Below the pieces are notes generated by a model, which saw only the letters and a program-made list of their open reading frames with translations, ran no database searches and was not told where the DNA came from. Positions 1 through 11,596 of a stretch of 64,000 nt of DNA are shown piece after piece. Each line of letters begins with the position of its first letter. Position 1 is the first letter of the stretch. The translations under genes and the position numbers were made by a program. This DNA is from Zea mays (lineage: Eukaryota; Streptophyta; Magnoliopsida; Poales; Poaceae): the NCBI RefSeq assembly GCF_902167145.1, contig NC_050096.1:269722622-269786621 (forward strand), given 5' to 3'.

Positions 1-591
1 GCACAAATACGAATGGGATGAGACATAAGGACAAGGAAACTAGTTTAAGCTATACACTACCACCAATTACATTTTAGCAGAAACACATCATGGGTTGAAA
101 AGACAGACACTCACCATGGCACGACGCTAGGGGGCAAACCCTATGAAGCCATCGACCTCAATGTCCGCCCTGCTTCCTCAGGTACGAAGCTCATAATGCC
201 CACCATACGCCGACGCTCATGTCTACCATCAGTCCATGACCATGGGGTAAGTGTAAGCAATTATTCAGATTCCTTGTGCTAAGCGAGAACCCTGTGACCG
301 ACAGGGTAATGCGAAAGAAAGACAATTGACACAAGCAAGATACTGGAGAACAATGACTCTAAGTAGGAGCATGGCTGTAATACACAAGATCAATGGAAAT
401 AGAGATCACACCAGTCATTATGGGTGTGGAAAAAAGCAAGATGTCAACTAAAGTAGGCCTATAGAGTATCAAATATGGAATTAACTAACCTCAATATAAG
501 AGAACAGTATCTCGAACACTTTGGTTCAAATCATTTATTAATTGCAGGACCTGCACAAGACAAAAATTCTTAGAGCTTCTAGATATATCAC
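1..591. other. Host DNA, no gene recognised
   Basis: This stretch lies downstream (on the minus strand) of the EDRF1-like exons and is probably intron or decayed gene sequence. A short open frame on the minus strand around 491-560 follows an acceptor-like TTGTGCAG but does not resemble anything I know. No repeat or mobile element boundary is visible. Confidence 0.4.
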
Positions 592-1347
592 CCTTGTCAC
601 AGCCAAAGGATCCACGCAATACTGCAGATGTTGTTTGCTTCTTCTGTGAAGGTTGATGACTTGGGGGACAATCACAAGCTTCTGCTCGCACAGAGTGCAT
701 TGCGAAGTTCAGAAATATTGATGGATCAGATCCTTTAGGCTGGTTACCTTGTCTTCTGAATATCTTTTCACCTTCATCAACATCAGGCCTACAACACGAA
801 TACACGATTAAACATTCATGTGTATTAACTATACTCAGCATGATGATGATTATGCAACCAGCTACATACCCTGTGTTTAGAATGAGTGTATCTCATATAC
901 GGTTTACAACAATAGATACTTGTGCCTTGGAGTATGGAATTTTTAAAATCTGCTTCATGATATCAGGTGGGGCAATCACATCTATTTCATCACCATATTC
1001 TGCCAAACCTGACACAGCTAATGTTTCACACTTCCTTGATAAGTTCTGGTTGATATGACCACTGTCATAAGAGTATGAACAGAGTCATAAAGGTGACAAT
1101 AAAAAGTGAACTGTCACACACAATACCTACAGTAATTCATCAGTGCCGAACAGTTCGCAGAGAAAGTCAACTACAAGCCAGTATTCCTCTTATGCTGATC
1201 AGATTGTAATTATCAAGGGTTAATAGAGATAACCTTCAGTACTCTTAGCATCACTTGAAAAAACCTTCTCTGGGATGTTTGGAATCATAGGGAGTGTGTT
1301 CAGATCAGTCTCTAATGACATCATTTGATACCTTGGAGCACCAATCC
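592..1347 (-). pseudogene. EDRF1-like gene fragment (three exons), disrupted
   Basis: Three exons on the minus strand have matching splice sites: 1234-1347, 870-1061 and 592-788. Joined in phase they give protein segments such as ETDLNTLPMIPNIPEK, CETLAVSGLAEYGDEIDVI, KIPYSKAQVSIVVNRI and FLNFAMHSVRAEACDCPP. I recognise these as the N-terminal region of plant proteins annotated as erythroid differentiation-related factor 1-like (EDRF1, TPR-containing, poorly characterised in plants). The junction 870|788 restores a glycine codon, which supports the exon calls. An in-frame TGA at 893-895 falls in the middle exon where relatives have a sense codon, and no first exon or later exons are visible. 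It is therefore likely a broken or partial copy. The gene name rests on memory of the family. Confidence 0.6.
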
Positions 1348-2367
1348 TACATCAAGAACAGAATTAAACAGCAATTCTCCGGAAGAGGCATTTGCATGCA
1401 TATTTCAGTTCCAGCTACAGGATTAGGATCATAACGACTAAGTGTTGTTTTAATTTTTTTATCTTTCAATATGACTGTGTGCACATGCTTGATATCCATT
1501 GCAGTATGGGAGATAAAACCAAAAGAGGGTAAATGGTATACAGTACCCATCAACATACCACCACCAGAATATGTGTTCATTTCGTTTTATTTTTACATGA
1601 TATAGCAACTGAATTTTGGTTGGTTGCACCCATCGATTAGACCAATCCTAGCCAATAGTAGGACATGACTTCTATTCATTTCACCATAGCAGTTTCATCA
1701 CCATTTCCTATGATAACAATTTGTAAATCCAATAAGCAATTGGCAGTTTATCTGCAGAACTCAACTGAAGCGTACTATCCCCAGGGTCTTCCCTAATCCC
1801 TACCAAATAACAAACACAAATACTTCTAATTGCACAACATAGATGGTGTTCATTACCATGGAACTCCATCTCATACTCCCAGCCTCAACCCTTAACAAAA
1901 GCCCTACAAGTCAATCGAGACGCTTTAAACCTTAGAAGCATCATCCCCTCCTGATTGAGAATAGGACAAACAGTAGCCAGAGGGCTTAAGCACGCGCGCG
2001 TAGGATATACGGAGAGGCGAGAGTGGGGAAGTGGGGCTTACGGGGGACGGAGAAGGCAAGAGGACTGGGAGAGAGGCAGAGGAGTCAGATGGGGACGAGA
2101 GGATGAGGCCGGTGGAGGGGGCTGTGAGGAGGCACCGGAGGGAGGCCACAACTGCGGAGGTAGAGGTGCACAAGGAAGGCGGCTGCCATGGTGGTGGTCG
2201 TCGTCGGTGGTGGAGAGGAGATCTGAGCACCATGGTGTCAAAGAAGGCATGCAGACGAGCCCTTGAGTGGTGCGCCCGGGAGGCTGCGGACGGAGGAACG
2301 ACGGGGGGAGACGCAAGTGGTGAGGGGCCGTTAGCGGCTCGCGTGGAGGGGGGAGGTGGGGCGGTGG
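1348..2367. other. Host flank, GC-rich toward E1
   Basis: 1348-1900 is AT-rich and unremarkable. 1930-2367 is strongly GC-rich with several overlapping low-complexity open frames on both strands, as in a grass 5' exon or promoter. On the minus strand it lies upstream of the EDRF1-like exons, so it could be that gene's 5' end, but I cannot match it to the expected N-terminus. The GC-rich character continues beyond E1 at 11348-11470, so E1 split one GC-rich block. Confidence 0.35.
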
Positions 2368-2610
2368 TGAAAGGGAAATGTGCCTTTGGGCCATTTCTAA
2401 GTATTTTGGTGATTGAGTGCAAACACAAGTGCTTAAATGTGAAAATATGCCTAAGGATGATCAAAGTGCAAATCACAAGTTAAGGTATGTTTCTAAGCCT
2501 TAGTACATTGGTTTTATGTACTAATATATCTGTCTAAGTGTTAGAAACAGATAGAAGAAGAGAAGAGAAGACTTGGCTGTGTACAGCCAAGGGGCTGCTT
2601 CGGTCTGAGG

Positions 2611-2965
2611 CACCGGACTGTCCGGTGGTGCACCGGACAGTGTCCGGTGGTGCACCGGACAGTGTCCGGTGCGCCAGGCTGCCTCGGCCGAAGAGGCCGC
2701 TCTCGGGTTTTTCTCCGGCGACTTCGGCTAAAATTCACCGGACTGTCCGGTGTGCACCGGACTGTCCGGTGAGCCAACGGTCGGCCGCGCGATCGGCGCG
2801 CGACACGTGGCCAAGCCAACGGTCGGAAGGAAGCACCGGACTGTCCGGTGTGCACCGGACTGTCCGGTGCGCCAGATCTGCAACGGTCGGCAACGGTCGG
2901 CTTCGCCATTTAAGGAAACAAATCGGGCACCGGACAGTGTCCGGTGTGCACCGGACTGTCCGGTG
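2611..2965. repeat. Palindrome array in U3 of E1 5' LTR
   Basis: Nine copies of CACCGGAC(n)GTCCGGTG, mostly in pairs separated by 2-3 bp. Spacer variants are CACCGGACTGTCCGGTG (17 bp) and CACCGGACAGTGTCCGGTG (19 bp). The array sits directly upstream of the TATA box. Confidence 0.95.
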
Positions 2966-3033
2966 CGCCCGACGACAGAAGGCAAGGATAGCCTTCCAGA
3001 TGTGCTCTCAACGGCTCCTAGCTGCCTTGGGGC

Positions 3034-3040
3034 TATAAAA
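3034..3040 (+). promoter_or_regulatory. TATA box of E1 5' LTR
   Basis: TATAAAA preceded by GGGGC, downstream of the palindrome array and about 590 bp before the LTR end. This is the expected position of a core promoter that starts element RNA in the LTR. The 3' LTR copy is at 10751-10757. Confidence 0.75.
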
Positions 3041-3628
3041 GGGACCCCTAGGCGCATGGAGGAGTACACCAAGCATTCCTACAACTCTTCTAAGCACCAA
3101 GACACCAATCTCACGCATTCGTTTCATTGTGATAGCATATAGAGCTCTTGTGGAGTTGTGAACTCTTTGTGTTGCGTTGCGAGCTCTTGTTGCGACTTGT
3201 GTGCGTGTTGTTGCTCTGATTTTCGAGTCTTGTGTGCGTTGCTCATTCCCACCTTACTCCGTATTTCTTTGTGAACTCAACTGTAAGGGCGAGAGACTCC
3301 AAGTTGTGGAGATTCCTCGCAAACGGGAAAAGGTCAAAGGAAAGAAAAACACCGTGGTATTCAAGTTGATCATTGGATCACTTGAGAGGAGTTGAGTGCA
3401 ACTCTCGTCCGTTGGGACGCCACAACGTGGAGTAGGCAAGTTTTGTACTTGGCCGAACCACGGGATAACCACCGTGTCAACTCTGTGATTGCTTTCTTGT
3501 GGTTATCATGTTTTGAGTTCTCTCTAGCCACTTGGCCATACTTGTGCTAACCCTTAACAAGTTTTTGTGGCTTAAGTTTTGAACTTTTACAGGATCACCT
3601 ATTCACCCCCCCTCTAGGTGCTCTCAAT

Positions 3629-3642
3629 TGGTATCAGAGCCG
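3629..3642 (+). other. Primer binding site of E1
   Basis: TGGTATCAGAGCCG begins 2 bp after the 5' LTR. It is complementary to the 3' end of initiator methionine tRNA, the usual primer of plant copia elements. Confidence 0.9.
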
Positions 3643-3675
3643 TTCTCTTCACAAAGGGACTTACCGCCCGAAGAG

Positions 3676-5943
3676 ATGGATCCTAAGGGGAAGGGAATTG
3701 TGATCAACGACAAGGAGAAGGAGTCCTTCGTCAACGAGCCAAGGGATGACAAGTCCAACAACTCGGGCTCGGGCCACAAGCGAAAAGATGGGAAGAAGAA
3801 GAAGACAAGACGCATCAAGGAGATCGTCTACTACGACAGCGATGAGTCCTCTTCTTCCCAAAAGGACGACGACAACGACTACAGGAAGACGGTTAATTCG
3901 AACTTCTCATTTGATTATTCTCGTATTCCACATAGTTCGAATTCGCATTTACTTTCCATTCCTCTTGGTAAACCTCCACATTTTGATGGGGAGGACTACG
4001 GATTTTGGAGTCACAAAATGCGTAGTCATTTATTCTCTCTCCATCCAAGCATATGGGAGATTGTAGAGAATGGAATGAAATTTGATAGCTCGGATAGCCC
4101 TATGTTTATCAATGAACAAATTCATAAAAATGCACAAGCTACTACTGTTCTCTTAGCATCTTTGTGCAGGGAAGAGTACAATAAGGTGAGCGGCTTGGAC
4201 AATGCCAAGCAGATATGGGACACCCTCAAGATCTCTCACGAGGGGAACGACATCACCATGCTCACCAAGATGGAGTTGGTGGAGGGCGAGCTTGGACGAT
4301 TCGCCATGATAAGGGGAGAAGAGCCAACTCAAACTTACAACCGGCTCAAGACCCTTGTCAACAAGATAAGGAGCTATGGAAGCACGCGATGGACGGACCA
4401 CGACGTCGTCCGCCTAATGCTAAGGTCCTTTACTGTTCTTGATCCTCATTTGGTGAATAATATTCGTGAGAATCCCAGGTACACCAAAATGTCGCCCGAA
4501 GAAATTCTTGGAAAATTTGTAAGCGGGCGGATGATGATCAAGGAGGCAAGGTACGTCGATGACGCGTTGAACGGTCCAATCCACGAGCCTCAACCCATTG
4601 CTCTCAAGGCATCGAGGAGCAAGGAGGCACTACCAAGCAAGGTGGCGCAAATTGAGGCGGTCGGGCTTAATGATGAAGAAATGGCTCTCATCATTAAGCG
4701 CTTCAAGACGGTGCTAAAGGGTCGCAATGGACAGCCGAGCAAGACTAAGACCAAGGGGAAGCGATCATGCTTCAAATGCGGTAAGCTTGGTCATTTTATT
4801 GCTAACTGTCCTAATAATGAAAGTGACCAGGAAAAGGGGAACAAAAGGGAGAAAAAGAAGCACTACAAGAAGGCAAAGGGCGAAGCGCATCTAGGCAAGG
4901 AATGGGACTCGGATTGCTCCTCTTCCGACTCCGACAATGAAGGACTCGCCGCCACCGCTTTCAACAAATCAACCCTCTTCCCCAACGAGCGCCACACATG
5001 CCTTATGGCAAGGGAGAAGAAGGTATGTACTCGCAACTCTACCTATGCTTCTTCAAGTGAGGACGAATCTAGTGATGAGGATGAAGTAGATTATTCATGT
5101 TTGTTCAAGGGCTTAGATAGATCTAAGATAGACAAAATTAATGAATTAATTGATGCCTTGAATGAAAAGAATATACTCTTAGAAAAGCAAGAGGATTTGT
5201 TGTATGAAGAGCATGATAAATTTGTTGAGGCACAAAAATCCTATGCTTTAGAAGTTAAAAGAAATGAAATGCTCTCTTTTGAACTATCTACTTGTCATGA
5301 AACCATTTCTACTTTGAAAGGTGTCAACAATGATTTAAATGCTAAATTAGAAGTAGCAAATAAATCCAATTCTTGTGTAGAACATGTTGAAATTTGTACT
5401 AGGTGTAAAGATTTTGACATTGATGCTTGTAGTGAACACCTAGTTTCAATTTCCAAGCTTAATGACGAACTGGCTAGTCTTAATGCTCAACTTAAGACTA
5501 GCAAAAGTGATTTTAATAAGCTAAAATTTGCAAGGGATGCCTACACAATTGGTAGACACCCCTCAATTAAGGATGGACTTGGCTTCAAGAGGGAAGCCAA
5601 GAACTTAACAAGCCATAAGGCTCCCATTCCCGCCAAGGAGAAAGGGAAGGCCCCTATGGCTACTAGTGCTAAAAGGAACCATGCATTTTTGTATCATGAT
5701 AGAAGACAAACTAGAAATGTAAGTCATGATGCTTTTGATTCATATGTTTATGATTCTCATGCCATGTTTGCTCCTAGTTCCTCTTATATGTATGATAGAA
5801 ATGTTACTAGGAGAAATGTTGTTCCTAAAAGAAATGCTATTCATCATGTGCCTAGAAGGAATGTTATTCATGCTCCTAGGAAAGTAGTGAATGAACCTTC
5901 CACAATTTATTATGCTTTAAATGCTTCCTTTTGCTATTTGTAG
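3676..5943 (+). CDS. E1 Gag polyprotein, frameshifted near its C-terminus
   Basis: Gag forms the virus-like particle and packages element RNA in the cytoplasm. I start it at ATG 3676 (MDPKGKGIVIND); the frame is open further upstream but only through the primer binding site. The protein has a lysine-rich N-terminus, a UBN2-type gag domain beginning with SIPLGKPPHFDGEDYGFW (near residue 95), and a CCHC zinc knuckle CFKCGKLGHFIANC at residues 365-378. An acidic and serine-rich stretch and a long coiled-coil-like region follow. It ends at TAG 5941-5943. The family C-terminal segment (TCIWVP...MSWVPKTQA) is present immediately after, but in another frame (5939-6079), so a small deletion near 5938 truncated Gag by about 45 residues. 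Confidence 0.85.
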   Translation: MDPKGKGIVINDKEKESFVNEPRDDKSNNSGSGHKRKDGKKKKTRRIKEIVYYDSDESSSSQKDDDNDYRKTVNSNFSFDYSRIPHSSNSHLLSIPLGKPPHFDGEDYGFWSHKMRSHLFSLHPSIWEIVENGMKFDSSDSPMFINEQIHKNAQATTVLLASLCREEYNKVSGLDNAKQIWDTLKISHEGNDITMLTKMELVEGELGRFAMIRGEEPTQTYNRLKTLVNKIRSYGSTRWTDHDVVRLMLRSFTVLDPHLVNNIRENPRYTKMSPEEILGKFVSGRMMIKEARYVDDALNGPIHEPQPIALKASRSKEALPSKVAQIEAVGLNDEEMALIIKRFKTVLKGRNGQPSKTKTKGKRSCFKCGKLGHFIANCPNNESDQEKGNKREKKKHYKKAKGEAHLGKEWDSDCSSSDSDNEGLAATAFNKSTLFPNERHTCLMAREKKVCTRNSTYASSSEDESSDEDEVDYSCLFKGLDRSKIDKINELIDALNEKNILLEKQEDLLYEEHDKFVEAQKSYALEVKRNEMLSFELSTCHETISTLKGVNNDLNAKLEVANKSNSCVEHVEICTRCKDFDIDACSEHLVSISKLNDELASLNAQLKTSKSDFNKLKFARDAYTIGRHPSIKDGLGFKREAKNLTSHKAPIPAKEKGKAPMATSAKRNHAFLYHDRRQTRNVSHDAFDSYVYDSHAMFAPSSSYMYDRNVTRRNVVPKRNAIHHVPRRNVIHAPRKVVNEPSTIYYALNASFCYL

Positions 5944-6086
5944 AAAGGATAAGAAAATTGTTGCTAGGAAGTTAGGGGCAAAATGCAAGGGAGACAAAAC
6001 TTGCATTTGGGTCCCTAAGGATATTTGTGCTAACCTTGTAGGACCCAACATGAGTTGGGTACCTAAAACCCAAGCCTAAATTTGCC

Positions 6087-9000
6087 TTGCAGGTTTATGC
6101 ATCCGGGGGTTCAAGCTGGATTATCGACAGCGGATGCACAAACCATATGACGGGGGAGAAGAAGATGTTCACCTCCTACGTCAAAAATAAGGATTCCCAA
6201 GATTCAATTATATTCGGTGATGGGAATCAAGGCAAGGTAAAAGGGTTAGGTAAAATTGCGATTTCTAATGAGCATTCTATCTCTAATGTATTTTTAGTAG
6301 AGAGTCTTGGATATAATTTGCTATCTGTTAGTCAATTATGTCATATGGGGTATAACTGTCTATTTACAAATGTAGATGTGTCTGTCTTTAGAAGAAGTGA
6401 TGGCTCACTAGCTTTTAAGGGTGTATTAGACGGCAAACTTTATTTAGTTGATTTTGCAAAAGAAGAGGCCGGTCTAGATGCATGCTTAATGGCTAAGACT
6501 TGCATGGGCTGGCTGTGGCATCGCCGCTTAGCACATGTGGGGATGAAGAACCTTCACAAGCTTCTAAAGGGAGAACACGTGATAGGATTGACTAACGTGC
6601 ATTTCGAAAAAGATAGACCTTGTGCAGCTTGTCAAGCAGGTAAACAAGTGGGAGGAGCACATCACAGCAAGAACGTGATGACCACTTCAAGACCCCTGGA
6701 GCTGCTGCATATGGACCTCTTCGGACCTGTCGCCTATCTGAGCATAGGAGGGAGTAAGTATGGTTTAGTTATTGTTGATGACTTTTCCCGCTTCACTTGG
6801 GTGTTCTTTTTGCAGGATAAGTCCGAAACCCAAGGGACCCTCAAGCGCTTTCTCAGGAGAGCTCAAAATGAGTTTGAGCTCAAGGTGAAGAAGATAAGGA
6901 GCGACAACGGGTCCGAGTTCAAGAACCTTCAAGTGGAGGAGTTCCTTGAAGATGAAGGGATCAAGCACGAGTTCTCCGCTCCCTACACACCACAGCAAAA
7001 TGGTGTGGTAGAGAGGAAGAACAGGACGCTCATCGACATGGCGAGGACGATGCTAGGAGAGTTCAAGACCCCCGAGTGCTTTTGGACGGAAGCCGTTAAC
7101 ACTGCTTGCCACGCCATCAACAGGGTCTACCTTCATCGCCTCCTCAAGAAGACGTCGTATGAGCTACTAACCGGTAACAAACCCAATGTATCGTACTTTC
7201 GTGTATTTGGGAGTAAATGCTACATTCTAGTAAAGAAGGGTAGAAATTCTAAGTTTGCTCCCAAAGCTGTAGAAGGGTTTTTATTAGGTTATGACTCAAA
7301 TACAAAGGCGTATAGAGTCTTCAACAAATCATCGGGTTTGGTTGAAGTCTCTAGCGACGTTGTATTTGATGAGACTAATGGCTCTCCAAGAGAGCAAGTT
7401 GTTGATTGTGATGATGTAGATGAAGAAGATGTTCCGACAGCCGCTATACGAACCATGGCGATTGGAGAAGTGCGGCCACAGGAACAAGATGAGCAAGATC
7501 AACCCTCTTCCTCAATTATGGTGCATTCCCCGACTCAAGACGGTGAACAGGTTCATCAAAAGGAGGCATGTGATCAAGGAGGAGCACAAGATAATCATGT
7601 GATGGAGGAAGAAGTGCAACCGGCACCTCCAACCCAAGTTCGAGCGATGATTCAAAGGGATCATCCCGTCGACCAAATTCTGGGTGACATTAGCAAGGGA
7701 GTAACTACTCGATCTCGATTAGTTAATTTTTGTGAGCACTACTCCTTTGTCTCTTCTATTGAGCCTTTCAGGGTAGAAGAGGCCTTGCTAGATCCAGACT
7801 GGGTGTTGGCCATGCAAGAGGAGTTAAACAACTTCAAGCGCAATGAAGTTTGGACACTGGTGCCTCGTCCGAAGCAAAATGTTGTGGGAACCAAGTGGGT
7901 GTTCCGCAACAAACAGGACGAGCACGGGGTGGTGACGAGGAACAAGGCTCGACTTGTGGCAAAAGGTTATGCCCAAGTCGCAGGTTTTGACTTTGAGGAG
8001 ACTTTCGCTCCTGTGGCTAGGCTAGAGTCCATTCCTATCTTGCTAGCATATGCCGCTCACCATTCTTTCAGGTTGTACCAAATGGATGTGAAGAGCGCTT
8101 TCCTCAACGGGCCAATCAAGGAGGAGGTGTACGTGGAGCAACCCCCTGGCTTCGAGGATGAACGGTACCCCGACCATGTGTGTAAGCTCTCTAAGGCGCT
8201 CTATGGACTTAAGCAAGCTCCAAGAGCATGGTATGAATGCCTTAAAGATTTCTTAATTGCTAATGCTTTCAAGGTTGGGAAAGCCGATCCAACTCTTTTT
8301 ACTAAGACTTGTGATGGTGATTTGTTTGTGTGCCAAATTTATGTCGATGACATAATATTTGGTTCTACTAACCAAAAGTCTTGTGAAGAGTTTAGCAGGG
8401 TGATGACGCAGAAATTCGAGATGTCGATGATGGGCGAGTTGAACTACTTCCTTGGGTTCCAAGTGAAGTAACTCAAGGACGGCACCTTCATCTCCCAAAC
8501 GAAGTACACGCAAGATCTGCTAAAGCGGTTTGGGATGAAGGACGCCAAGCCCGCAAAGACTCCGATGGGGACCGACGGACACACAGACCTCAACAAAGGA
8601 GGTAAGTCCGTTGATCAAAAAGCATACCGGTCAATGATAGGTTCTTTGCTTTACTTATGTGCTAGTAGACCGGATATCATGCTTAGCGTATGCATGTGTG
8701 CTAGATTTCAATCCGATCCTAAGGAGTGTCACTTAGTGGCGGTGAAGCGAATTCTTAGATATTTGGTTGCTACGCCTTGCTTCGGGCTCTGGTATCCAAA
8801 GGGGTCTACCTTTGACTTAGTTGGATACTCAGACTCCGACTATGCTGGATGTAAGGTCGATAGGAAGAGTACATCGGGGACGTGCCAATTCTTAGGAAGG
8901 TCCCTGGTGTCATGGAACTCTAAGAAACAAACATCCGTTGCCCTATCCACCGCTGAGGCCGAGTATGTTGCCGCAGGACAGTGTTGCGCGCAACTACTTT

Positions 9001-9293
9001 GGATGAGGCAAACCCTCAGGGACTTTGGCTACAATCTGAGCAAAGTCCCACTCCTATGTGACAATGAGAGTGCTATCCGCATGGCGGAAAATCCTGTTGA
9101 ACACAGCCGCACAAAGCACATAGACATCCGGCATCACTTTTTGAGAGACCACCAGCAAAAGGGAGATATCGAAGTGTTTCATGTTAGCACCGAGAATCAG
9201 CTAGCCGATATCTTCACTAAGCCTCTAGATGAGAAGACCTTTTGCAGGCTGCGTAGTGAGCTAAATGTCTTAGATTCGCGGAACTTGGATTGA
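6087..9293 (+). pseudogene. E1 Pol polyprotein with one internal stop
   Basis: Domains in order: protease ([11 protein letters not shown] near 6123), GAG-pre-integrase ([16 protein letters not shown] near 6510) with CAACQAGK, integrase core ([30 protein letters not shown]), reverse transcriptase ([11 protein letters not shown] near 8082, YVDDIIFG near 8340) and RNase H ([24 protein letters not shown]). The frame is open from the stop-free junction at 6087 to TGA at 9291, except for TAA at 8469-8471. At that position E2 and E3 have CAA (Gln), so this is a single C-to-T change at the end of RT that cuts off RNase H. Pol lies in +1 frame relative to the Gag tail. Confidence 0.9.
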
Positions 9294-10090
9294 ATTGTAG
9301 CATACATGTGCTTATGCATTTGATCAGGTTCATTCTGCATTTTGTTGCTTATTGTGGTGCTCAAGTTGTACCAACACTCCCTGGACCTCACAAGTCCGTT
9401 GCAAAGTGATGCACATGTTTAGGGGGAGATGTGTTACAACTTGACCCTTTGAGACTAACCATTTGCTTGAGTTTGCTTGACTTAGTCTTGAAGGAGGATT
9501 GAAAGGGAAAAGATGGACTTGGACCATGAAAGACTTCCACTGCACTCCGATGAGAGGGTAACTAATTCCAAGTTCATCTCATGAAATCTTATTGTCATTT
9601 GCTCTTAATTGAAGACTTTGGTGAGGCAATGGGGTTAAAAGGCCAAGATTGATCCCGTTTTGGTGCTTGATGCCAAAGGGGGAGAAAATAAAGGCCAAAG
9701 CGATAAATGGATCAGCTACCACTTGAGAGATTTTGAAAATAGTAGGATAGAGTTTTTGTTTTGTCAAAAGCTTTTATTGTCTCTTATTGTCTCTATTGTC
9801 AAAAGTTGGCTTCTTGTGGGGAGAAGTATTGAGTATGGGAAATAGGGGGAGTTTTTGAAATCTTTGATCAATCTATTTTGGAATGACTCTCTTTATGCTT
9901 CAACATGTGTGTTTGACTTAGAGATAGAGATTTGAGTTTGATTTGCAAAAACAAACCAAGTGGTGGCAAAGGATGATCCATATATGCCAAAATTGAATCA
10001 AAACCAATTTGAGTTTTTATTTGAAGTGATTTTGCACTTGTTCTAGTCGCTTTATGTTGTGTTGGCATAAATCACCAAAAAGGGGGAGAT
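9294..10090 (+). other. E1 3' noncoding region and polypurine tract
   Basis: About 800 bp between pol and the 3' LTR with no credible ORF. It contains several AGGGGGAG-type purine runs. The one immediately before the LTR (AAAAAGGGGGAGAT, 10077-10090) is the expected plus-strand primer. Confidence 0.8.
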
Positions 10091-11347
10091 TGAAAGGGAA
10101 ATGTGCCTTTGGGCCATTTCTAAGTATTTTGGTGATTGAGTGCAAACACAAGTGCTTAAATGTGAAAATATGCCTAAGGATGATCAAAGTGCAAATCACA
10201 AGTTAAGGTATGTTTCTAAGCCTTAGTACATTGGTTTTATGTACTAATATATCTGTCTAAGTGTTAGAAACAGATAGAAGAAGAGAAGAGAAGACTTGGC
10301 TGTGTACAGCCAAGGGGCTGCTTCGGTCTGAGGCACCGGACTGTCCGGTGGTGCACCGGACAGTGTCCGGTGCGCCAGGCTGCCTCGGCCGAAGAGGCCG
10401 CTCTCGGGTTTTTCTCCGGCGACTTCGGCTAAAATTCACCGGACTGTCCGGTGTGCACCGGACTGTCCGGTGAGCCAACGGTCGGCCGGGCCAACGGTCG
10501 GCCGCGCGATCGGCGCGCGACACGTGGCCAAGCCAACGGTCGGAAGGAAGCACCGGACTGTCCGGTGTGCACCGGACTGTCCGGTGCGCCAGATCTGCAA
10601 CGGTCGGCAACGGTCGGCTTCGCCATTTAAGGAAACAAATCGGGCACCGGACAGTGTCCGGTGTGCACCGGACTGTCCGGTGCGCCCGACGACAGAAGGC
10701 AAGGATAGCCTTCCAGATGTGCTCTCAACGGCTCCTAGCTGCCTTGGGGCTATAAAAGGGACCCCTAGGCGCATGGAGGAGTACACCAAGCATTCCTACA
10801 ACTCTTCTAAGCACCAAGACACCAATCTCACGCATTCGTTTCATTGTGATAGCATATAGAGCTCTTGTGGAGTTGTGAACTCTTTGTGTTGCGTTGCGAG
10901 CTCTTGTTGCGACTTGTGTGCGTGTTGTTGCTCTGATTTTCGAGTCTTGTGTGCGTTGCTCATTCCCACCTTACTCCGTATTTCTTTGTGAACTCAACTG
11001 TAAGGGCGAGAGACTCCAAGTTGTGGAGATTCCTCGCAAACGGGAAAAGGTCAAAGGAAAGAAAAACACCGTGGTATTCAAGTTGATCATTGGATCACTT
11101 GAGAGGAGTTGAGTGCAACTCTCGTCCGTTGGGACGCCACAACGTGGAGTAGGCAAGTTTTGTACTTGGCCGAACCACGGGATAACCACCGTGTCAACTC
11201 TGTGATTGCTTTCTTGTGGTTATCGTGTTTTGAGTTCTCTCTAGCCACTTGGCCATACTTGTGCTAACCCTTAACAAGTTTTTGTGGCTTAAGTTTTGAA
11301 CTTTTACAGGATCACCTATTCACCCCCCCCCCCTCTAGGTGCTCTCA
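10091..11347 (+). repeat. 3' LTR of E1
   Basis: 1,257 bp, nearly identical to the 5' LTR. It carries eight palindromes (10334-10682), a TATA box at 10751 and an 11-C run at the end. The perfect 5 bp target duplication follows at 11348-11352. Confidence 0.95.
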
Positions 11348-11596
11348 GGTGGCGGCTCACGCGGGGCGGGGGGACGAACGTGGGCGTGAGCGTGCGGACG
11401 GTGTAGATTCATGAAGAAGCGAGCGGACGGTGCAGATTCACCGAAGGCAGAACCAGGGAGGCAGCCTACCCCTTACAGCCTTAATAGTAGTAAAGATATA
11501 TATGTATACATATGGTCCTGTTATAGGTGGACGACTAGGAGTCGACTAGGCTAGACTAATCGACCAAATTGATGACTAATCACGATTAGTCACCTT
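11348..11596. other. Host DNA between E1 and E2
   Basis: GC-rich up to about 11470, then AT-rich. From 11518 it contains motifs such as GACTAGGAGTCGACTAGG and GACTAATCACGATTAGTC that are self-complementary. They are related to sequence just beyond E2 (20296-20334) and inside the MITE at 43080-43140. No gene is recognised. Confidence 0.5.

Larger units (their letters stand above)
2368..3626 (+). repeat. 5' LTR of E1
   Basis: 1,259 bp, TGAAAGGG...TGCTCTCA. It contains nine CACCGGAC/GTCCGGTG palindromes (2611-2965), a TATAAAA box at 3034-3040, and a C-run just before the end. Compared with the 3' LTR it carries one extra 22 bp palindrome unit, lacks a 16 bp unit near 2775, and has four fewer Cs in the terminal run. 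Confidence 0.95.
2368..11347 (+). mobile_element. E1: complete Ty1/copia retrotransposon (SIRE/Maximus lineage, Ji-like)
   Basis: 8,980 bp element with 5' LTR, tRNA-Met type primer binding site, gag, pol (protease, integrase, RT, RNase H), a polypurine tract and 3' LTR. It is flanked by a perfect 5 bp target duplication GGTGG (2363-2367 and 11348-11352). LTR ends are TG...CA. By eye the two LTRs differ by one substitution (near 3508 versus 11225) plus three indels in repeat tracts, so insertion is very recent. Coding capacity is nevertheless broken: gag shifts frame near 5940 and pol has a TAA at 8469-8471. It could only move with proteins from an intact relative. The family name Ji/PREM-2 is recalled from LTR sequence. 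Confidence 0.95.

Noticed and set aside
1955..2483. GC-rich overlapping ORFs next to E1
   Set aside because: Several frames on both strands are open and one runs into the LTR; low complexity and no recognisable domain.
2611..2965. CRISPR-like array
   Set aside because: Plant retrotransposon context; the repeats are palindromes with 2-3 bp or irregular spacing, without unique spacers of constant length or cas genes.
2541..3142. Several overlapping ORFs rich in HRTVRCAPDCPV-type repeats (also at 10257, 11825, 19200, 30098, 38347)
   Set aside because: They are translations of the CACCGGAC palindrome arrays in the LTRs, open on both strands only because the repeat lacks stops.
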